Shown here: in pieces, positions 16,658-27,706 of the stretch
Numbering within the stretch: position 1 is the stretch's first letter
Layout of the letters: every line of letters begins with the position of its first letter
Source of the DNA: JAKZRT01 sp965247915
GTDB lineage: Bacteria > Pseudomonadota > Alphaproteobacteria > Rhodobacterales > Rhodobacteraceae
Direction: 5' to 3'
Length of the DNA: 64,000 nt
NCBI GenBank assembly: GCA_965247915.1
Contig: OZ252048.1
Location: 3,864,577-3,928,576 of the forward strand
The notes under the pieces: model-generated
What the model was told of the DNA's origin: nothing
The model's input: the letters and a program-made list of their open reading frames with translations, nothing else
Database searches by the model: none
Position numbers and translations under genes: made by a program

Positions 16658-17092
16658 TTAAATCCAATATATGACAACTGCAGCGATGCAGATTGAGGAG
16701 AAGAACGTGTGAGCACAACGGTCATATCGGGTTGATATGCGCCTCCAATCTTTAAGTTTGCCGAACATGTTTTCGACCTTATGCCTTTGTTTATACAAGG
16801 TTTCGTCATAAGTGATCTGGCGCTTACGGTTCTTTTTAGGAGGGATGCAGGGCGTAATCCCCTTTTCCAGCAAACCTTCTCTGAACCAGTCGGCATCATA
16901 ACCTCGATCCGCCAAAAGATATTTGGCAGCGGGGAAGCTATCCAGCAGCTTTCTGGCCCCTTTATAGTCAGACACCTGACCCGCCGTTAGACTCATGAGT
17001 ACCGGCTTGCCAGAACCGTCACAAACAGCATGTAACTTGGAGTTTAACCCACCTTTTGTGCGGCCAATATCGCGGGGAACATCCCCCTTTTT
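16658..17092 (-). CDS. IS5-family transposase, catalytic part (frame B)
   Basis: The frame is open from the A5G5 slip site to 16658. It carries GLNSKLHAVCDGSGKP, LLADRGYDADWFREGL (second catalytic Asp) and the YREK-like region RHKVENMFGKLKDWRRI (catalytic Glu), ending in AAVVIYWI. The first catalytic Asp (QLQIDATHLKAH) lies in frame A, so only the frameshifted fusion is a full DDE transposase. The frame B sequence has no internal stop. Confidence 0.9.
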   Translation of the reverse strand, partial: KKGDVPRDIGRTKGGLNSKLHAVCDGSGKPVLMSLTAGQVSDYKGARKLLDSFPAAKYLLADRGYDADWFREGLLEKGITPCIPPKKNRKRQITYDETLYKQRHKVENMFGKLKDWRRISTRYDRCAHTFFSSICIAAVVIYWI

Positions 17093-17409
17093 AGCAGGCT
17101 ACAAGCCGTGCGATGTGCCTTAAGATGTGTCGCGTCTATCTGCAATTGTTCGGGCACGGCCTGAGATGATAACTCTTTGAATATTCGATCAAATACACCC
17201 AATTTGCTCCAGCGTATGAAGCGATTGTAAAGGGTCTTGTGTGGGCCATATTCGGCCGGTGCATCCCGCCATTGAAGCCCACGTTTCAACACGTGAATAA
17301 TGCCGCTAAGAACGCGGCGATCATCGACACGTGGAACGCCGTGCGAGCGTGGAAAAAAGGGTTTTAGGCGGTCGAGCTGTGTTTCTGAAAGCCAATAATG
17401 ATCCGACAT
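17044..17409 (-). CDS. IS5-family transposase, N-terminal part (frame A)
   Basis: A 121-residue frame starting MSDHYWLSETQLDRLKP after AGGAGGACCTGCCC, a strong ribosome site; the ATG 18 bases upstream lacks one. It contains the DUF4096-type N-terminal domain (GVPRVDDRRVLSGIIHVLK, GLQWRDAPAEYGPHKTLYNRF) and the first DDE Asp. The coding strand reads CTAAAAAGGGGGATG at 17081-17095, where a -1 shift leads into frame B. Unshifted translation ends after 15 unrelated residues. Confidence 0.88.
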   Translation of the reverse strand: MSDHYWLSETQLDRLKPFFPRSHGVPRVDDRRVLSGIIHVLKRGLQWRDAPAEYGPHKTLYNRFIRWSKLGVFDRIFKELSSQAVPEQLQIDATHLKAHRTACSLLKRGMFPAILAAQKVG

Positions 17410-17483
17410 GGGCAGGTCCTCCTGCACTATTTGAATCAGAAACTAAGCCGATTGGGAATCCCCTGAATTAATAGGTCCTGACC

Positions 17484-18467
17484 CTAGTTGCTGGCGATCT
17501 TCAGGTCTCGGAGGATGTTTTTCAATACCAGATATTCACCGACTTTGTTGCAATCAGGCACCCTGAGCGTCAGGTCAGATGATATCACGCCGCCAAACCC
17601 GTCGGGTTGGAGTGTTTCTGCGGCCAGCATACCGCCGCAGTTGGTGTTGTTGATCTCGGCCTGTACCGAAAGCCGGACCACGCCCTCGCGGTCGGTCAGC
17701 GCGGCGGGGAATGTATAGACTTCGGCGCGCGTTGCATTGCCCAATTCACGGTTGCCCAGAACCATCATGTATCCACCGCGCGCATTAGCACCCAGATCCG
17801 GACGCCCTGGCGCTCCGGCCCAGACATGGCCGACCGTGCCAAGCGCCGCGCCGAATTCCTGAGCATGGATATGAAGCCCGGTTTCGCCGCGCCAAACCAG
17901 CACAACCCGGCGATATGCCTCGGCATCGGGCACATTGACTTGCGTCGAAATTCTCACGCCGCTTTGCAAGATGACCTCGACGTTGGCCGTCGCTGTCAAT
18001 GCCGGAAGTTCTACGGTCAGGCGGCCGGTCGAAGTATTCACTTCGGTAAACCCAAGACCCGCGTGGCGCAGGGTTACCGGCTCGGACCCGTTGCATGGGG
18101 CATAGAGGGATATGCGGATCATGCCGTTGCCCGACGGCGTCGCTTTCATTTCGGCCGCGCAACTGGCGCTGGCGTTGGCGCCAAAACGTGACCGGTCCAG
18201 CGCTTGCAGTGTCAGCGATTCGGGTTGCTGATCGGCCCAGCCGCGCGTCGTCGGCAGCGGTGTCGCCTGCAGCGTTTCAATCGGCGGGCGCGGCAGTTTC
18301 GGGATATCGGGCATCACGCTGGCGCGCGCCATTCCCGGAGACTGAAGACTTGCCCCGATTTTTGCGGCTGTAATGTCGCCATTTTGGACAATACGCCCAG
18401 CTGCAAGCGCCACCAGGGCGGTTGCGGCAACGGTCGTGAGCATTCGGGCAGCACGCATCATCAGCAC
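17484..18467 (-). CDS. Exported protein of unknown function
   Basis: A 327-residue protein whose first ~25 residues form a signal peptide or N-terminal anchor (ARMLTTVAATALVALAAG). The rest is Pro- and polar-rich to about residue 85, then a beta-rich region without a recognisable catalytic motif; four Cys (CAAEM, CNGSE, NCGGM, DCNK) could form two disulfides in the periplasm. Homologues in Rhodobacterales are often labelled 'translocase' without evidence, probably from position beside secA. It lies 270 bases downstream of the secA end on the same strand. The TAG stop coincides with the CTAG target of the adjoining IS element and is preserved. Function is unknown. Confidence 0.7.
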   Translation of the reverse strand: MLMMRAARMLTTVAATALVALAAGRIVQNGDITAAKIGASLQSPGMARASVMPDIPKLPRPPIETLQATPLPTTRGWADQQPESLTLQALDRSRFGANASASCAAEMKATPSGNGMIRISLYAPCNGSEPVTLRHAGLGFTEVNTSTGRLTVELPALTATANVEVILQSGVRISTQVNVPDAEAYRRVVLVWRGETGLHIHAQEFGAALGTVGHVWAGAPGRPDLGANARGGYMMVLGNRELGNATRAEVYTFPAALTDREGVVRLSVQAEINNTNCGGMLAAETLQPDGFGGVISSDLTLRVPDCNKVGEYLVLKNILRDLKIASN

Positions 18468-18737
18468 CTGATGTTTGTGTTCGCCCCCATCCGAAAGCGA
18501 ATATGCACTATTTCACAACCGACACATAGTTAATGTCTTCAAATTCATACATTTGCGGCAAGCAGGCCACATTTCGAAGGCAAATTGTATGTGCGGGCAA
18601 AAAAACCACAATATGTGCGATTTTCGCCACGATTCCCGCCAGAGTTCTTGGTCAATATTCGGCCACAATTCCACGAATTGTTCGCGTATTGTTGTTGATC
18701 GGTCGAATTGGAACTGCAACTAGGGCATCGCCCCGGC
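18468..18737. other. AT-rich gap between secA and the exported protein gene
   Basis: The 270 bases are clearly richer in A+T than their surroundings and contain no convincing gene; short open frames on both strands lack ribosome sites and family similarity. It probably holds the promoter of the exported protein gene (minus strand). No strong terminator for secA is visible. Confidence 0.5.
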
Positions 18738-21455
<2,718 letters not shown>

Positions 21456-21630
21456 TTTTTTCTCCGGCCCTGCCCGATGACACGATCCTGATCCAAGGGC
21501 GCTTGCCCCTTCGCCACCGCGCCCCTAGAAGGGGACGGCGCATTTACCTCAGCAATCTAAGGCGATGTAAGGGCCGCGCCCCACACTGTCAACGCCAGCA
21601 CGGTACCCATCCCGGTAAAGGAGCCGAAAG

Positions 21631-22473
21631 ATGTCCAAGCTTGCAATAATCCTGCTGGGGTTGTGCGTGGCGTCGGGTGGCGCCGGCGCGTCACTCGCAC
21701 AAGGCGCGGTGACTGCGGATACGGTGGTTGCTACGGTCAACGGCACCGAGATTACCCTTGGCCACCTGATCCAGGCACGCGAAGATTTGCCGGCCCAATA
21801 CCGGGATCTGCCGCCCGAGGTGTTGTTTGACGGGCTGCGCGACCAGCTGGTCCAACAGACGGTTCTGGTGCAGTCGCTGGCGCACCGCAGCAAGCGGCTG
21901 GAAATTGTCCTGGCCAACGAAGAACGCGCGCTGATCGCGGGCGAGGCGCTGGACCAGGTGGCAACGATGGCGGTGACCGACGCAGCGCTGCAAGCGGCTT
22001 ATGGCGCGCGGTTCGCCAGCGTTTCGGCAGGGCAGGAGTTCAACGCCTCGCACATTCTGGTCGAGGACGAGGCCGAAGCGCTGCGGCTGATCGGTCTGAT
22101 CGAAGACGGCGAAGAATTCGCCGATCTGGCGCGCGAACATTCGACCGGGCCTTCAGGCCAAAATGGTGGTCAGTTGGGGTGGTTCGGGCCCGGTGCGATG
22201 GTCAAACCCTTTGAAGACGCGGTCATGGAACTCGAGGTTGGCGCAGTGTCGGTGCCGGTCGAGACCCAGTTCGGGTTTCATGTCATCCGCCTGAACGAGG
22301 TGCGCGCGCAACCGGTGCCGGCGCTTGACGACGTGCGGGCCGAGCTGGTGGCCCAGATCGAACGCGCGGCAGCCGAGGCAAACGTGGCCGGGTTGATGGA
22401 CGCGGCCGAGATCGAGATGGTTGATGGCATCGACCCCGCTCTGGTTCTGGACGCCACCCTTTTGGAAGACTGA
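21631..22473 (+). CDS. Parvulin-type periplasmic peptidyl-prolyl isomerase
   Basis: A 280-residue exported folding factor. A signal peptide covers residues 1-27 (ILLGLCVASGGAGASLAQG). An N-terminal SurA/PrsA-like chaperone region leads to a rotamase domain at about 135-230: FNASHILVEDEAEALRLI, FADLAREHSTGPSGQNGGQLGWFGPG, FGFHVIRLNEVR. AAAGGAGCCGAAAG precedes the ATG. It lies opposite secA, so an exported-protein isomerase sits beside the export motor, a frequent Rhodobacterales arrangement. argJ starts nine bases after its stop, so the two are probably co-transcribed despite unrelated roles. Confidence 0.9.
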   Translation: MSKLAIILLGLCVASGGAGASLAQGAVTADTVVATVNGTEITLGHLIQAREDLPAQYRDLPPEVLFDGLRDQLVQQTVLVQSLAHRSKRLEIVLANEERALIAGEALDQVATMAVTDAALQAAYGARFASVSAGQEFNASHILVEDEAEALRLIGLIEDGEEFADLAREHSTGPSGQNGGQLGWFGPGAMVKPFEDAVMELEVGAVSVPVETQFGFHVIRLNEVRAQPVPALDDVRAELVAQIERAAAEANVAGLMDAAEIEMVDGIDPALVLDATLLED

Positions 22474-22481
22474 CACCAGCC

Positions 22482-23714
22482 ATGACCGAGACGCCAATTT
22501 CACCGCTTGCGCCCGCGGGCGGCTTTCCCGATCTGCCGGTTGTCGATGGCGTGCGGTTTGCCGCGGCCCAGGCCGGTGTAAAATACAGCGGCCGTAGCGA
22601 TGTTATGCTCGCCGAACTTGCGCCGGGCAGCCGTCTGGCCGGCGTGTTCACCAAGTCGGCGACACGCTCGGCGCCGGTGCTGGATTGCCAGGCCAAACTG
22701 GCGGGCCAGTTCGATGCAGGCGCCGGTGCTGCGATCATCGTAAATTCGGGCAACGCCAATGCGTTTACGGGGGGCCATGGACAGGGCGCCGTCACCGCCG
22801 TCTGCGGCGCCGTCGCGTCGGCGCTGAAATTACCTGAAAACAGGGTCTATTCCGCCTCAACCGGCGTAATCGGCGAGCCTCTGTCGTTTGAGCGGATCAC
22901 CGAAAAAATCGCTGAGCTCAGGGATGGGCTCATCGCGTCGGGCATCGAAGACGCGGCGCGCGCGATCATGACGACTGACACATTCCCCAAAGGATCGGCG
23001 CGCAGCGTGATGATCGGCGGGCGAAACGTGTCAATTGCCGGGTTCGCCAAGGGTTCGGGCATGATCGCCCCGGATATGGCGACGATGCTGGTCTACATTT
23101 TCACCGACGCCATGATTGCAGCGCCCGAGTTGCAGGATTTGCTGGCGCGGCTGAACGAGAAAACCTTCAATTGCATCACCGTCGACAGCGATACTTCGAC
23201 TTCGGACAGCCTGATGATCGCCGCGACGGGTGCGTCGGGCGTTGATGTCACCGACAATACAGATTTTGCCGCCGCGCTGTACGACGTCATGCGGGATCTG
23301 GCCCATCAGGTGGTGCGCGACGGCGAAGGAGCGACCAAGTTTGTCGAAGTTCGCGTCACCGGAGCGGCCGATGACGCCGATGCCCGGCGGGTAGCGATGG
23401 CTATCGCCAATTCACCGCTGGTCAAAACCGCGATTGCCGGCGAAGACCCAAACTGGGGCCGGGTGGTAATGGCCGTGGGAAAATCGGGCGCGCGGGCCGA
23501 CCGCGACCTTCTGTCGATCCGGTTCGGCGACATTCTGGTGGCCGAGAACGGCTGGGTCTCGCCGGATTATACCGAAGAGGCGGGCGCGGCCTATATGAAG
23601 CGCAGCGAGATTGTGATCACAACCGACCTTGGCCTCGGATCGGGCCAAAGCACGGTCTGGACCTGCGATCTGACCCATGGGTACATTTCGATCAATGCGG
23701 ACTACCGGTCGTGA
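22482..23714 (+). CDS. argJ: Bifunctional ornithine acetyltransferase/N-acetylglutamate synthase
   Basis: Catalyses the cyclic step of arginine synthesis, moving acetyl from N-acetylornithine to glutamate (and possibly using acetyl-CoA). The 410-residue precursor self-cleaves before the catalytic Thr in the motif GSGMIAPDMATMLVY (about residues 185-200), giving alpha and beta chains. N-terminal AAAQAGVKYSGRSDVML-type and C-terminal DLGLGSGQSTVWTCDLTHGYI blocks are family-typical. It sits directly after the parvulin gene and before mutT; argG is elsewhere in the window at 56777. Confidence 0.96.
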   Translation: MTETPISPLAPAGGFPDLPVVDGVRFAAAQAGVKYSGRSDVMLAELAPGSRLAGVFTKSATRSAPVLDCQAKLAGQFDAGAGAAIIVNSGNANAFTGGHGQGAVTAVCGAVASALKLPENRVYSASTGVIGEPLSFERITEKIAELRDGLIASGIEDAARAIMTTDTFPKGSARSVMIGGRNVSIAGFAKGSGMIAPDMATMLVYIFTDAMIAAPELQDLLARLNEKTFNCITVDSDTSTSDSLMIAATGASGVDVTDNTDFAAALYDVMRDLAHQVVRDGEGATKFVEVRVTGAADDADARRVAMAIANSPLVKTAIAGEDPNWGRVVMAVGKSGARADRDLLSIRFGDILVAENGWVSPDYTEEAGAAYMKRSEIVITTDLGLGSGQSTVWTCDLTHGYISINADYRS

Positions 23715-23736
23715 AGAATGAACAATCCTCGCAGTG

Positions 23737-23795
23737 GTGCTCACGAAGGTATTTCTGGGAAATCAACGGGTTAGCCGAATGCTCAACGTGAGCAC
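23737..23795. promoter_or_regulatory. Palindromic TGCTCA-type motifs ahead of mutT
   Basis: GTGCTCACG at 23737-23745 is repeated inverted as CGTGAGCAC at 23787-23795. The second copy is also half of a local palindrome, TGCTCA-ACG-TGAGCA at 23780-23794, ending seven bases before the mutT start. A similar palindrome lies upstream of rimP at 30037. It may be an operator or an mRNA hairpin; no binding protein can be named. Confidence 0.4.
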
Positions 23796-23801
23796 GCGCT
23801 C

Positions 23802-24200
23802 GTGAGAACCCTCCTCGTCTCAGCCGTCGCCCTGATCGACGTCGACGGCCGCGTCCTCCTCGCCCAACGCCCCGAAGGAAAATCGATGGCCGGTCTGTGG
23901 GAGTTTCCCGGCGGTAAGGTCAAGCCCGGTGAGACCCCCGAGTCAGCACTGATCCGCGAACTCAGCGAAGAACTGGGCATCAATACCTGGAAAAGCTGCC
24001 TGGCGCCGCTGACATTCGCCAGCCACACTTACGATGATTTTCACCTACTGATGCCGCTTTTCGTCTGCCGCAAATGGGAAGGCCAGCCAGTGGCCCGCGA
24101 AGGTCAGGCCCTGAAATGGGTGCGGCCCGCGGATATGCGGGCCTACCCCATGCCCCCCGCCGACCTGCCGCTGATCCCGATCTTGCGCGACTGGCTTTAG
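23802..24200 (+). CDS. mutT: 8-oxo-dGTP diphosphatase (MutT-type NUDIX)
   Basis: Cleans oxidised dGTP from the nucleotide pool. The 132-residue protein has the NUDIX box GGKVKPGETPESALIRELSEELGI (residues about 38-61; the G...E...RE..EE pattern is complete) preceded by AGLWEFPGGK, as in MutT. The start is GTG at 23802. Placement after argJ is typical for Rhodobacterales. A palindrome (23780-23794) lies in the leader just before the start codon and could affect translation. Confidence 0.92.
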   Translation: MRTLLVSAVALIDVDGRVLLAQRPEGKSMAGLWEFPGGKVKPGETPESALIRELSEELGINTWKSCLAPLTFASHTYDDFHLLMPLFVCRKWEGQPVAREGQALKWVRPADMRAYPMPPADLPLIPILRDWL

Positions 24201-24332
24201 GACCCGCCGAACTCGCGCCCAAAAACGGCATTTGCTACTGCAGAAATGTTCAGGTCATTTCCTGCGAATACCCAAAACACGATGGCTGCGTTACCTCTGG
24301 TCAATACATTTCAAGAAAAGGACCGGTTCAAC

Positions 24333-24557
24333 ATGACCAATGCGCCAGCCATGCGGGGCATTTGCACCGTCCGGGTCAGCCCGGCGATATTTGTCCAAGG
24401 GGTTTTCGTCGCAGCACGGCCCGATGGCAGGGTCGTGGTTCGTGTCGGCGACCGGGACTTTCTGGGTCAGCCGATTTCGACCGCGCAAAGCACGATCGCC
24501 CCGCTTACTGCAAAGGTCGGTGCCCGGACGAACAGGTGCCGAACTTCCCCGGCCTGA
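24333..24557 (+). CDS. Small protein of unknown function
   Basis: A 74-residue open frame starting MTNAPAMRGICTVRVSP, with AAGGA 13 bases before the ATG. Its composition (RICTVRV-, VVRVGDRDFLGQ) looks like a real folded beta-rich protein rather than random GC-rich translation, but no known domain is recognised. It faces infB tail to tail with no gap (its TGA ends at 24557 and infB ends at 24558). Coding status is moderately supported by composition and tight packing only. Confidence 0.45.
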   Translation: MTNAPAMRGICTVRVSPAIFVQGVFVAARPDGRVVVRVGDRDFLGQPISTAQSTIAPLTAKVGARTNRCRTSPA

Positions 24558-27047
24558 TCAGGTCAGCGTCCGCTCGACCTCTTCGCGCTCGAAGATCTCG
24601 ATCACATCGCCCTGGCGGATATCGTCGTACTTCTCGAACGCCATGCCGCATTCCTGACCCGACTGAACGTCGGAAACTTCGTCCTTGAAGCGCCTGAGCG
24701 TCTTCAGCGTGCCTTCGTGGATCACCACGTTGTCGCGCAACAGCCGCACACCCGCGGACCGGCGCGCCACGCCTTCGGTGACCAGACAACCCGCCACCTT
24801 GCCGACGCCGGTAACCTTGAAGACCTCTTTGATCTCGGCGTAGCCGATGAAGTTCTCGCGAATCTCAGCGCTCAGCAAGCCGGATGCCGCCGCTTTCACA
24901 TCGTCAACCAGATCGTAAATCACCGAATAATAGCGTATTTCGACGCCCTTCTGGTTGGCAGTGTTGCGGGCCGAGGCATTGGCCCGCACGTTGAACCCGA
25001 AGACCGGTGCGCCCGAAGCCTCGGCCAGGCCGATGTCGGTCTCGGTGATCGCACCAACGCCCGAATGCAGGACGCGCACGCGCACCTCGTCGTTGCCGAT
25101 CTTTTCCATGGCCTGAACGATGGCCTCGGCCGAGCCCTGCACATCGGTTTTCACCAGAATCGGCAGTTCGGCGACGCTTTCGTCATCCTTGGCCTTGGCC
25201 ATAAGCTGTTCCAGCGTCGTCGCGGCCCCGGCTGCGGCGCGCTTTTCCCTGGCCAGATCGGCGCGGTACTCGGCAATTTCGCGGGCTTGCGCCTCGGTCT
25301 CGACCACGTTCAGCACATCGCCCGCCTCGGGGGTTCCATTAAGGCCCAGAACCTCGACCGGCACCGACGGGCCGGCGTTCTTGATCCGCTCGCCCTGGTC
25401 GTTGACCAGCGCCCGGACCTTGCCCCATTGTTCGCCGACGACGAAAATATCGCCCTGGTGCAGCGTGCCGTTATGAACCAATACGGTGGCAACAGGTCCG
25501 CGGCCAACGTCAAGCTGGGCTTCTATGACCGCACCGCTGGCGGCGCGGGCCGGGTTGGCTTTGAGTTCAAGAATTTCCGCCTGCAACGACACCGCCTCGA
25601 GCAGTTCTTCAAGGCCGGTTCCCTTGATCGCCGACACCTCGACATCCTGCACTTCACCCGAAAGCTGTTCGACGATCACCTCGTGCTGCAAGAGATCGGT
25701 GCGCACTTTCTGCGCGTCCGCACTGGGCCGGTCGACTTTGTTGATCGCCACAATCATCGGCACTTTGGCCGCCTTGGCGTGGTTTATCGCCTCGACGGTC
25801 TGCGGCATGACCGCGTCGTCTGCCGCCACCACCAGAATGACGATGTCGGTCACATGAGCACCGCGCGCCCGCATCGAGGTAAAGGCCGCGTGGCCGGGCG
25901 TGTCGAGGAAGGTCAGCAGATCACCGCCGTCGGTTTTCACCTGATAGGCGCCGATGTGCTGGGTAATCCCGCCGGCCTCACCGGCCACGACCTTGGTTTT
26001 GCGGATGGCATCCAAAAGCGAAGTCTTGCCATGATCGACGTGGCCCATGACTGTAATCACAGGCGGGCGGGGCGTCAGATCCTTCGGATCATCGTCATCG
26101 ACGGCTGTGATCACATCTTCGACGTCAGCGTCCGAGACGCGTACAACCTTATGGCCGAATTCTTCGATAATCAGCTCCGCCGTATCTGCATCGATGGTTT
26201 CGTTCTGCGTCGCCATGATATCGTTCTGCATCAATGCCTTGACCACATCGGAAACGCGTTCCGCCATACGGTTGGCAAGCTCTTGCACGGTAATCGCTTC
26301 GGGCAATTGCACATCGCGCACAACTTTTTCGCGCTGCTCGCTGCCGCCCATGGCTTTTTGCCGCGCCCGTTCCTGTTTGCGCTTCATCGCGGCCAGCGAC
26401 CGTTGCCGCCCGCCTTCGCCACCGGCAAGCGCTTGGTTCAAGGTCAGCTTGCCCGACCGCCGCCCGTCATCGCGGCCCTTGTTGCGCGTATCGCGCCGGT
26501 CATCGCCGCGGTCGCGTTCTGACTTCCGCGCCGGGCCCTGCTGGCTTTTGGGTGCCGGTTTGTCCGGGGCCGGAGCTTCGGCTGGCGCGGACGCAGCTTC
26601 GGCCGCAGGTTTTCTTTCCTCGGCGCGTTTTTTCGCTTCTTCCTCAGTCTTTTGGCGGGCCCGTTCTTCGCGCTCGCGGTCTTCGCGTTCTTTTGTCTCG
26701 ATCTCGGAACGCCGCCGTTCGCGGTCTTCGGCGCGCGTTTTTTCTTCGGCCTGGCGTTTTTCGGCTTCTTCGCCCTCGCGTTCTTTGGCGGCCCTAAGGG
26801 CCTTCAGACGACGCTCCATCTCGGCGTCGGTTATTCCGGCGGGGCGCTTTGAAGGGTCGCTTTTTGCCGCCGGCGGTGCGGGCGACGCCACAGCCAGGCC
26901 GGCACCCGGTTTGGGGACCACAACGCGCTTGCGCTTTGTCTCAACAACGACATTCTTGGTCCGGCCATGGCTGAAGCTTTGCTTCACCTGACCCGCCCGG
27001 GACCCGCCGCGCAGGCCCAATGTCTTTTTGCCGTCCGTTTCGCTCAT
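24558..27047 (-). CDS. infB: Translation initiation factor IF-2
   Basis: An 829-residue GTPase that places initiator tRNA on the ribosome. A long charged Lys/Arg/Glu-rich N-terminal region (residues ~80-200) is followed by the IF2_N element (VQELANRMAERVSDVVKAL), then the G domain with VMGHVDHGKTSLLDAIR (G1), DTPGHAAFTSMRARG (G3) and AINKVDRP (G4), and IF-2 domains II-IV ending in MAFEKYDDIRQGDVIEIFE. It is the last gene of the rimP-nusA-ylxR-infB operon; the usual next gene, rbfA, is not here. Confidence 0.98.
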   Translation of the reverse strand: MSETDGKKTLGLRGGSRAGQVKQSFSHGRTKNVVVETKRKRVVVPKPGAGLAVASPAPPAAKSDPSKRPAGITDAEMERRLKALRAAKEREGEEAEKRQAEEKTRAEDRERRRSEIETKEREDREREERARQKTEEEAKKRAEERKPAAEAASAPAEAPAPDKPAPKSQQGPARKSERDRGDDRRDTRNKGRDDGRRSGKLTLNQALAGGEGGRQRSLAAMKRKQERARQKAMGGSEQREKVVRDVQLPEAITVQELANRMAERVSDVVKALMQNDIMATQNETIDADTAELIIEEFGHKVVRVSDADVEDVITAVDDDDPKDLTPRPPVITVMGHVDHGKTSLLDAIRKTKVVAGEAGGITQHIGAYQVKTDGGDLLTFLDTPGHAAFTSMRARGAHVTDIVILVVAADDAVMPQTVEAINHAKAAKVPMIVAINKVDRPSADAQKVRTDLLQHEVIVEQLSGEVQDVEVSAIKGTGLEELLEAVSLQAEILELKANPARAASGAVIEAQLDVGRGPVATVLVHNGTLHQGDIFVVGEQWGKVRALVNDQGERIKNAGPSVPVEVLGLNGTPEAGDVLNVVETEAQAREIAEYRADLAREKRAAAGAATTLEQLMAKAKDDESVAELPILVKTDVQGSAEAIVQAMEKIGNDEVRVRVLHSGVGAITETDIGLAEASGAPVFGFNVRANASARNTANQKGVEIRYYSVIYDLVDDVKAAASGLLSAEIRENFIGYAEIKEVFKVTGVGKVAGCLVTEGVARRSAGVRLLRDNVVIHEGTLKTLRRFKDEVSDVQSGQECGMAFEKYDDIRQGDVIEIFEREEVERTLT

Positions 27048-27686
27048 TTAGGTCTTTTTACCCTTCCCGGAGGATTTCCCGCCGACAGTTCCGCGCAGGC
27101 CACCAAGCCGCGCGGCTTCCTCTACAACACGACCCGTAAGACCGCCAGTGGCGAGCGCGCCATGTATCACATTTTCCCGTCCGAATGCCAAACCCAATTC
27201 GCGGGCCGTCAAAACGCCGATAAAACTGGCTTTTCCGGGCGGCGAGCGCAGCTTTCCCTTGCCCCGTTCCGACCCATCCGAGGATTGGATTAGGGCTGCC
27301 GCGCGACCACTTTCAAGCCAGGATTTGACCTTCTCGAACCCCGCTACCGCATCGCCCGCCTTGCGCGCCAACGATATGAATTCTATCACCCGCGCGGCCA
27401 GCGCCGCCTCGACATCCCGGACCAGCGTCGCGGGCACCGTGACCTGGGCCTTGGCGGCCCGCGCAAAAAGACCCTTCACTGCGGCCTTTTCCAACGCGTC
27501 GCTGCGCGCCAAAACCCAAATTCCGCGTCCGGGCAGTTTGCCGCGCACGTCGGGTGTGATCACACCCTTAGGGCCGACGACAAAACGTACCATTTCGTCC
27601 TTGGGCCGAACCTGACCGGTGGCCACGCATTTTCGCGTGGGCCCGCCTGCCCTGTCGGTAACTTTAACTTTGCCGCCGCGTGTCAC
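27048..27686 (-). CDS. ylxR: YlxR-type RNA-binding protein fused to an L7Ae-like domain
   Basis: A 212-residue protein with two parts. Residues ~15-95 are a DUF448/YlxR domain: RKCVATGQVRPKDEMVRFVV and GRGIWVLARSDALEKA. Residues ~95-190 look like an L7Ae/L30e-type RNA-binding domain (FISLARKAGDAVAGFEKV, then FGRENVIHGAL). In Gram-positives these are two separate genes between nusA and infB; the fusion is usual in alphaproteobacteria. The start is GTG at 27686. The stop is directly followed by the infB ATG, consistent with a single operon. Role: RNA binding linked to nusA/translation, not defined in detail. Confidence 0.88.
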   Translation of the reverse strand: MTRGGKVKVTDRAGGPTRKCVATGQVRPKDEMVRFVVGPKGVITPDVRGKLPGRGIWVLARSDALEKAAVKGLFARAAKAQVTVPATLVRDVEAALAARVIEFISLARKAGDAVAGFEKVKSWLESGRAAALIQSSDGSERGKGKLRSPPGKASFIGVLTARELGLAFGRENVIHGALATGGLTGRVVEEAARLGGLRGTVGGKSSGKGKKT

Positions 27687-27706
27687 TCAGGCATCCGGGC
27701 CCGAAA

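Larger units (their letters stand above)
16646..17483 (-). mobile_element. IS5-family (IS427-group) insertion sequence
   Basis: An 838-bp element with terminal inverted repeats GGTCAGGACTCGTTAA (left) and GGTCAGGACCTATTAA (right, read inwards) and a CTAG target duplication at 16642-16645 and 17484-17487. Size, CTAG-type target and two-frame transposase all fit the IS427 group. The CTAG target overlaps the TAG stop of the gene at 17484, and the duplication keeps that stop, so the insertion breaks no coding sequence. Both transposase frames look intact. Confidence 0.93.

Noticed and set aside
18513..18719. A 68-codon frame in the AT-rich gap after secA.
   Set aside because: No ribosome site; residues do not resemble a known small protein and the stretch looks like promoter DNA.
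24717..26522. A 601-codon open frame antisense to infB, with comparable long frames antisense to nusA (27680-29713) and to the dppC-type gene (35323-36795).
   Set aside because: These are shadows typical of high-GC codon usage; each opposes a well-conserved gene and shows no family motif.
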